64,000 nucleotides of DNA from Oscillospiraceae bacterium. GTDB lineage: Bacteria > Bacillota > Clostridia > Oscillospirales > Oscillospiraceae. Location: positions 1-64,000 of the forward strand of contig JABLYK010000003.1 of the NCBI GenBank assembly GCA_018265835.1, written 5' to 3'. This document shows, one piece after another, positions 59,513 to 64,000 of this stretch. Position 1 is the first letter of the stretch; each line of letters starts with the position of its first letter. The notes under the pieces were generated by a model that saw nothing but the letters and a program-made list of their open reading frames with translations, did no database searches and was not told where the DNA came from. The position numbers and the translations under genes are program-made.

Positions 59513-60730
59513 ATGAAAAAGTTTGTAGCAATGCTGCTGGCGCTCGTTATGGTGTTTGCGCTGTGCGCCTGCGGCAACAAGACGGACGACGACAAGGGTA
59601 ACGATGCCGCCGCAAATCTCAAGGTGGGCTTCATTTGCCTGCACGATGAAAACTCTACGTATGACAAGAACTTCATCGACGCCGCAAAAGCTGCCTGCGC
59701 AAATCTCGGGCTGAGCGAAGATCAGTACATCATCAAGACCAGTATTCCTGAGAACCAGGAATGCTACAATGCCGCCGCCGACCTCGTCGATGCCGGCTGC
59801 AATGTTGTTTTTGCCGACAGCTTTGGCCATGAGGACTTCATGATTCAGGCCGCCAAGGAGTTCCCGGACGTTCAGTTCTGCCACTCCACCGGCACCAGAG
59901 CGCACACGGAAGGTCTCAGCAACTACCACAACGCATTTGCTTCCATCTATGAAGGCCGCTACCTCGCCGGCGTCGCTGCCGGTATGAAGCTCAACGAGAT
60001 GATCGAGGCTGGCGATTTCACCGCTGACGAGGCCAAGATGGGCTATGTCGGCGCATTCACCTATGCGGAAGTGATCTCCGGCTACACCTCCTTCTTCCTC
60101 GGCGCAAAGTCCGTCTGCCCGAGCGTGACGATGGACGTCACCTTCACCGGCTCCTGGTATAACGAGGCGCTGGAGAAGGAAGCTGCCCAGAAGCTCATTG
60201 ACGGCGGCTGCAAGCTCATCAGCCAGCACGCGGACTCCATGGGCGCGCCCACTGCCTGCGAGAGCAAGGGCGTTCCGAACGTCTCCTACAACGGCAGCAC
60301 GCTGTCTGCCTGCCCGAACACCTTTATCGTTTCCTCCCGGATCGACTGGACCCCGTACTATGAGATGGTCATCAAGGCCGTGATGGACGGCACGTCCCTG
60401 GAAGCTGACTGGACCGGCACCCTTGCGACCGGCTCCGTCGTGCTGACCGACGTCAACGAGGACGTTGCCGCCGAAGGCACTGCCGACAAGATCGCCGAAG
60501 TGAAGGCTGCGCTCGAGGATGGTTCCCTGCATGTGTTTGACGCGAGCACGTTCACGGTCGAAGGCAAGACCCTCGACTCCCACATGGCCGATGTTGACAC
60601 CGACGCAGATTACACGCCGGATACGGAAGCGATTTCCGACGGCTATTTCCACGAGTCCGAGTACCGCTCCGCACCGTACTTCGATCTGCAGATTGATGGC
60701 ATCACGATGCTGGACACCAACTTTGGCTGA
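59513..60730 (+). CDS. BMP family (PnrA-like) nucleoside-binding lipoprotein
   Basis: This 405-residue lipoprotein is the substrate-binding part of a nucleoside ABC importer. A short signal peptide ends in the lipobox LCAC (Cys at about residue 20), so it is a client of LspA. BMP-family elements follow: LKVGFICLHDENSTYDKNF near residue 36, ADSFGHED near residue 102, SIYEGRYLAGVAAG near residue 143 and KMGYVGAFTYAEVISGY near residue 175. PnrA-type proteins bind purine nucleosides, which agrees with the guanine riboswitch in front. The ribosome binding site is TGAGGAG. Confidence 0.93.
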   Translation: MKKFVAMLLALVMVFALCACGNKTDDDKGNDAAANLKVGFICLHDENSTYDKNFIDAAKAACANLGLSEDQYIIKTSIPENQECYNAAADLVDAGCNVVFADSFGHEDFMIQAAKEFPDVQFCHSTGTRAHTEGLSNYHNAFASIYEGRYLAGVAAGMKLNEMIEAGDFTADEAKMGYVGAFTYAEVISGYTSFFLGAKSVCPSVTMDVTFTGSWYNEALEKEAAQKLIDGGCKLISQHADSMGAPTACESKGVPNVSYNGSTLSACPNTFIVSSRIDWTPYYEMVIKAVMDGTSLEADWTGTLATGSVVLTDVNEDVAAEGTADKIAEVKAALEDGSLHVFDASTFTVEGKTLDSHMADVDTDADYTPDTEAISDGYFHESEYRSAPYFDLQIDGITMLDTNFG

Positions 60731-60748
60731 TATCTGACAAACAAGCAG

Positions 60749-61004
60749 AGGGAAGGCCTGTACACAGGTCTTCCCTTTGGCTGTAGATTGGGCTGCCGCC
60801 CATGTGGAGTGCTGCATGGGGCGGGGCCGGGAGGGGATTGGGTATTCCCTCCCGGAAATTTCAATTTTCCTGCAATCCGGGGATTTTGAAATGCCCGGAT
60901 TGCAGCCTCAAAGGGAAGCCCACGGGCTTCGCTTTGAGGGAAGGCCTGCCGCACAGGTCTTCCCTCGTCCCTGCTTTAAAGGACGGCGCGCTGACTGCGC
61001 CGCC
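60749..61004 (+). repeat. cluster of about seven hairpins between lipoprotein and ATPase genes
   Basis: The 312-base spacer is nearly filled with inverted repeats: 60750-60775 (GGGAAGGCCTGT arm), about 60796-60826, 60827-60855 (CCGGGAGGG), 60871-60904 (TGCAATCCGGG), 60906-60939 (CCTCAAAG and AGCCC), 60938-60966 (a second copy of the first hairpin's AGGGAAGGCCTG) and about 60983-61003 (ACGGCGC). No ORF lies here. The first hairpin may stop or process transcripts after the lipoprotein gene. Confidence 0.75.
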
Positions 61005-61042
61005 GTTTCAAGCAGTGACACTTTGGATGAGGGGGTACCACT

Positions 61043-62575
61043 TTGGAGAATCAAATTGCCGCAGTAAAAATGCGCAATATTACCAAACGCTTTGGCTCCG
61101 TCGTGGCAAACGACCGGGTTTGGCTCGATATTTACAGGGGTGAGATTCTGGCGCTGCTCGGCGAAAACGGCAGCGGCAAGACCACGCTGATGAACATGCT
61201 CTCCGGCATCTATTACCCGGACGAGGGGGAGATTTTCATCGACGGAGCGCCGATCACCATCCGCAGCCCGAAGGATGCTTTTGACAAAGGCATCGGCATG
61301 ATCCACCAGCACTTTAAGCTGGTCGATGTGTTTACTGCTGCGGAGAACATCGTCCTCGGCATGGAGGACAAGCTGGATTTGAAGGCTGCGAGCCGGAAAA
61401 TCCGTGAAATCTGCGAAGCCTACGGCTTTGAGGTGGATCCCAATCAGAAGATTTATGATATGTCCGTGTCGCAAAAGCAGACGGTCGAGATTGTGAAGGC
61501 GCTCTATCGCGGCGCAGATATTCTCATTCTCGACGAGCCGACCGCCGTGCTCACGCCGCAGGAGACGGACAAGCTCTTCGCAGTGCTGCGCAGCATGCGC
61601 AGCGCCGGCAAGGCCATTGTCATCATTACGCACAAAATGCACGAGGTGGAGGAGCTGAGCGACCGCGTCGCCATTTTGCGCCATGGTCAGTTCATTGGCG
61701 ATATGCTCACCAAGAACACCAACGCGCAGGAGATGACAAACATGATGGTCGGGCGCGCCGTGTCGCTGAACATTGAGCGGCCGGATCCGGTCGATCCCAA
61801 ACCGCGCATCGAGGTCAAGGGACTCACGGTGCGCAGCATCGACGGCATTTTGAAGCTCGACGACGTCTCCTTCACCGCCAATTCCGGCGAAATTCTCGGC
61901 ATCGCGGGCATCTCCGGCTGCGGCCAGAAGGAGCTGCTCGAGGCCATCGCCGGCCTGCAGCCCACCGAAGCGGGCAGCATCTGCTACATCAGCGACGACG
62001 GGGAGCGCGAAGAGCTGCTTGGCAAGGATCCGCTGCACATTGCGGAGATGGGCGTCGCCCTCTCGTTTGTGCCGGAGGACCGGCTGGGTATGGGCCTTGT
62101 TGGGAACATGGACCTGTCCGATAATATGATGCTCCGCTCCTTCCGCAAGGGCAAGGGCATCCTCACGGACCGCAAGACGCCGAAAAAGCTCGCCGAAACG
62201 GTCGTGGAAGAGCTGGACGTCAGCACGCCGGGCGTCAGCACGCCGGTGCGGCGGCTGTCCGGCGGCAACGTGCAGAAGGTGCTCGTCGGCCGCGAGATCG
62301 CCTCGGCGCCGACCGTGCTGCTGACTGCTTACGCGGTGCGCGGACTGGACATCAACGCTTCTTACACCATTTATGATCTCATCAACCGCCAGAAAGCGCA
62401 GGGCGTCGCCGTCATTTATGTCGGCGAGGATCTGGATGTGCTGCTGGAGCTGGCCGACCGCATTCTCGTGCTCTGCGGCGGCAAGGTCAGCGGAATCGTG
62501 CCGGGACGCGGCGCAACCAAGCGCGACGTCGGCATGATGATGACCCGGCTGGGAGGGAGGAAAGCCGATGAATAA
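61043..62575 (+). CDS. nucleoside ABC transporter ATP-binding protein (two ATPase domains)
   Basis: This 510-residue protein has two fused ATPase domains of the RbsA/YufO type. Domain 1 has Walker A GENGSGKTT near residue 38, the signature SVSQKQTVEI region and Walker B ILILDEPTA near residue 160. Domain 2 has the degenerate P-loop GISGCGQKEL near residue 290, RRLSGGNVQKVLVGRE near residue 405 and LLTAYAVRGLD. Degeneration of domain 2 is normal for the family. The start is probably the TTG at 61043, about nine bases after GAGGGGG; an ATG nine codons later is the alternative. Confidence 0.93.
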   Translation: MENQIAAVKMRNITKRFGSVVANDRVWLDIYRGEILALLGENGSGKTTLMNMLSGIYYPDEGEIFIDGAPITIRSPKDAFDKGIGMIHQHFKLVDVFTAAENIVLGMEDKLDLKAASRKIREICEAYGFEVDPNQKIYDMSVSQKQTVEIVKALYRGADILILDEPTAVLTPQETDKLFAVLRSMRSAGKAIVIITHKMHEVEELSDRVAILRHGQFIGDMLTKNTNAQEMTNMMVGRAVSLNIERPDPVDPKPRIEVKGLTVRSIDGILKLDDVSFTANSGEILGIAGISGCGQKELLEAIAGLQPTEAGSICYISDDGEREELLGKDPLHIAEMGVALSFVPEDRLGMGLVGNMDLSDNMMLRSFRKGKGILTDRKTPKKLAETVVEELDVSTPGVSTPVRRLSGGNVQKVLVGREIASAPTVLLTAYAVRGLDINASYTIYDLINRQKAQGVAVIYVGEDLDVLLELADRILVLCGGKVSGIVPGRGATKRDVGMMMTRLGGRKADE

Positions 62576-63683
62576 ACACAACAGGGAATCCCGGTTTCAC
62601 ATCGTCAAGCGCGATGCGCTGCCCTGGTACCGGGCGTGGGGCATCCGCGCAATCGCAATCGTTGCGGCGCTGCTGCTGTGCGCGCTCATTACGACCCTCT
62701 GCACCGGCCTGAACCCGCTGCAGGTCTACGGCACCATGTTTCAGGGCGCGTTCGGCTCGGAGCGCAGAATCTGGATTCTGCTGCAGAATCTCGCCATTCT
62801 GCTGTGCATTTCCCTCGCGGTTACGCCCGCGTTCAAAATGCGGTTCTGGAACATCGGGGCGGAGGGACAGGTGCTTGCGGGCGGCCTCGCTGCCGCAGCC
62901 TGCATGATTTGCCTTGCCGGTAAGCTGCCGAACGGGCTTTTGATTGCGGTCATCTGCGTCGCCGGTGTGCTCGCGGGTGCAATCTGGGCGGTCATCCCTG
63001 CAATTTTCAAGGCCAAGTGGAACACCAATGAGACACTCTTCACCCTCATGATGAACTACGTTGCCATGCAGCTTGTCGCCTACTTTATCATCATCTGGGA
63101 GGTGCCGAAGGGTTCCGGTAAGGTCGGCATCATCAATCAGGCGACGGAGATCGGCTGGCTTCCGCAGATCGGCGGATACAAGTATCTGCTGAACATTCTG
63201 GTCGTCACGGTGCTGACGGTGCTGGTTTACATCTATCTCAATTACAGCAAGCATGGCTATGAGATTTCCGTGGTCGGCGAGAGCGAGCGCACGGCCCGCT
63301 ATGTCGGCATCAAGGTGGAAAAGGTCATCATCCGCACGATGCTGCTCTCCGGCGCGCTGTGCGGTGTCGCGGGGGTGCTGCTCGTGTCGGGCACCGACCA
63401 CACCATCGCAACCAACATTGCCGGCGGCCAGGGCTTTACCGCCGTTATGGTTTCGTGGCTGGCGAAGTTCAACCCCATCAGCATGATTTTTACCAGTCTG
63501 CTGCTCGTGTTCCTCAACCGCGGCGCGCTGGAAATTTCCACGGTTTTTAGCCTGAACCAGTCGTTTGCGGATATTCTGTCCGGCATTATCATTTTCTTCA
63601 TCATCGGCTGCGAGTTCTTCATCTCCTACAAGATCAGCTTCCGTAAGCCGGCAAAGAAAGCGGGAGGTGCGGAACATGTTTGA
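62568..63683 (+). CDS. nucleoside ABC transporter permease 1 (BPD_transp_2)
   Basis: This 371-residue permease has about nine membrane helices and the family features FKMRFWNIGAEGQVLAGGLAA near residue 88 (split: FWNIGAEGQ), TLFTLMMNYVAMQL near residue 157, GESERTARYVGIKVEKV near residue 238 and the GQGFTAVMVSWL stretch near residue 300. It matches YufP/NupP-type permeases. It overlaps the ATPase gene by eight bases and the next permease by eight, so the four transporter genes form one operon. Confidence 0.93.
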   Translation: MNKHNRESRFHIVKRDALPWYRAWGIRAIAIVAALLLCALITTLCTGLNPLQVYGTMFQGAFGSERRIWILLQNLAILLCISLAVTPAFKMRFWNIGAEGQVLAGGLAAAACMICLAGKLPNGLLIAVICVAGVLAGAIWAVIPAIFKAKWNTNETLFTLMMNYVAMQLVAYFIIIWEVPKGSGKVGIINQATEIGWLPQIGGYKYLLNILVVTVLTVLVYIYLNYSKHGYEISVVGESERTARYVGIKVEKVIIRTMLLSGALCGVAGVLLVSGTDHTIATNIAGGQGFTAVMVSWLAKFNPISMIFTSLLLVFLNRGALEISTVFSLNQSFADILSGIIIFFIIGCEFFISYKISFRKPAKKAGGAEHV

Positions 63684-64000
63684 TTTTGTGTCCTTTATTC
63701 CCCGCGCCATTGTGCAGGGCATTCCGCTGCTGTTTGGCAGCACCGGCGAGACGCTCACCGAAAAGTCCGGCAACCTGAACCTTGGCATTGCGGGCATCAT
63801 GTATGTCGGCGGCATCTGCGGGGTGATTGGCGCGTTCGTTTATGAACAGGCCGCCGGCGGCGCCGCGGGCATGAACGGCTTTCTCGCCATTGCAATTCCG
63901 CTGCTGTCGTGCCTGCTCGGCTCTCTGCTGATGGGACTGCTCTATTGCTTCCTCACGGTCACGCTGCGCGCCAACCAGAACGTCACCGGCCTTGCGCTCA
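63676..64000 (+). CDS. nucleoside ABC transporter permease 2 (partial, cut by the window end)
   Basis: The reading frame from the ATG at 63676 is open to the window end (108 codons). It begins MFDFVSFIPRAIVQGIP and contains GETLTEKSGNLNLGIAGIM, the conserved EKSGNLNLGIEG-type motif of YufQ/NupQ permeases, followed by helices. It is the second membrane subunit. Its start overlaps the end of permease 1. Confidence 0.92.
   Translation, partial: MFDFVSFIPRAIVQGIPLLFGSTGETLTEKSGNLNLGIAGIMYVGGICGVIGAFVYEQAAGGAAGMNGFLAIAIPLLSCLLGSLLMGLLYCFLTVTLRANQNVTGLAL

Noticed and set aside
61906..62350. Second ATPase domain of the nucleoside ABC protein is degenerate (GISGCGQKEL)
   Set aside because: This is usual for the RbsA/YufO family and not a sign of decay.

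Overview
The window looks like a piece of chromosome from an anaerobic, GC-rich, Gram-positive member of the Clostridia, most likely the Oscillospirales/Oscillospiraceae. The evidence is gene content and order rather than a marker-gene match: miaA-hfq, a YggS-SepF-DivIVA-IleS-LspA-RluD division block, SLH surface anchoring, purine riboswitch control of a BMP-type nucleoside ABC transporter, EpsC-type serine acetyltransferase, a clostridial-type ThyA and strong aGGAGg ribosome binding sites. There is no rRNA, prophage, integrase, insertion sequence or CRISPR array.

Layout. 1-6270 is an acyl-CoA operon: transporter tail, M20 amidohydrolase, class III CoA-transferase, crotonase-fold enzyme, acyl-CoA dehydrogenase, EtfB, EtfA. 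6504-7439 is a chimeric alpha/beta hydrolase. 7524-12236 (minus) is miaB-mutS-CPBP protease. 12352-16552 is mutL, DegV (minus), miaA, hfq. 16590-24541 is the division/IleS block (HlyD-like, YggS, SepF, DivIVA, IleS, LspA, RluD), followed by a NimA-like flavoprotein, folA-thyA (minus) and an SLH-anchored 5'-nucleotidase. 29344-35197 holds psuG, then minus-strand cysE/epsC and cysK behind a cysteine-rich leader peptide, then DUF896, UPF0210, ACT and YfbR. 35335-41838 carries typA, rpsO, pnp, an M16 peptidase and a small membrane protein. 41889-45377 is asd-lysC-hom (minus). 45549-51714 (minus) is a membrane-tethered XRE regulator, then recJ-relA-dtd-MBL hydrolase. A tRNA-Leu(TAA) sits at 52011. 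52161-58411 (minus) is NhaC, an LPG-synthase-like membrane protein, AzlCD, a DMT exporter, a methionine gamma-lyase-like PLP enzyme and an AbrB regulator. 58587 to the end is xpt, a guanine-class riboswitch and a BMP-family nucleoside ABC transporter (lipoprotein, ATPase, two permeases, the last cut by the window edge).

How it fits together. Much of the window is housekeeping (mismatch repair, tRNA modification, cell division, translation, RNA decay, stringent response). The metabolic parts form themes: purine/nucleoside scavenging (surface nucleotidase, riboswitch-controlled transporter, xpt, psuG, YfbR), aspartate-family amino acid synthesis, cysteine synthesis, and an acyl-CoA reduction or oxidation route linked to Etf. 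The most interesting regulatory signal is upstream of cysK: a 29-codon ORF with seven Cys codons, followed by a terminator whose 5' arm can instead pair with the end of that ORF. This is a complete, classical-looking attenuator in place of the T-box usual for Firmicutes. Other structures worth attention are a 41-nt palindrome whose two copies differ by compensatory changes, and a cluster of seven hairpins inside the nucleoside transporter operon.
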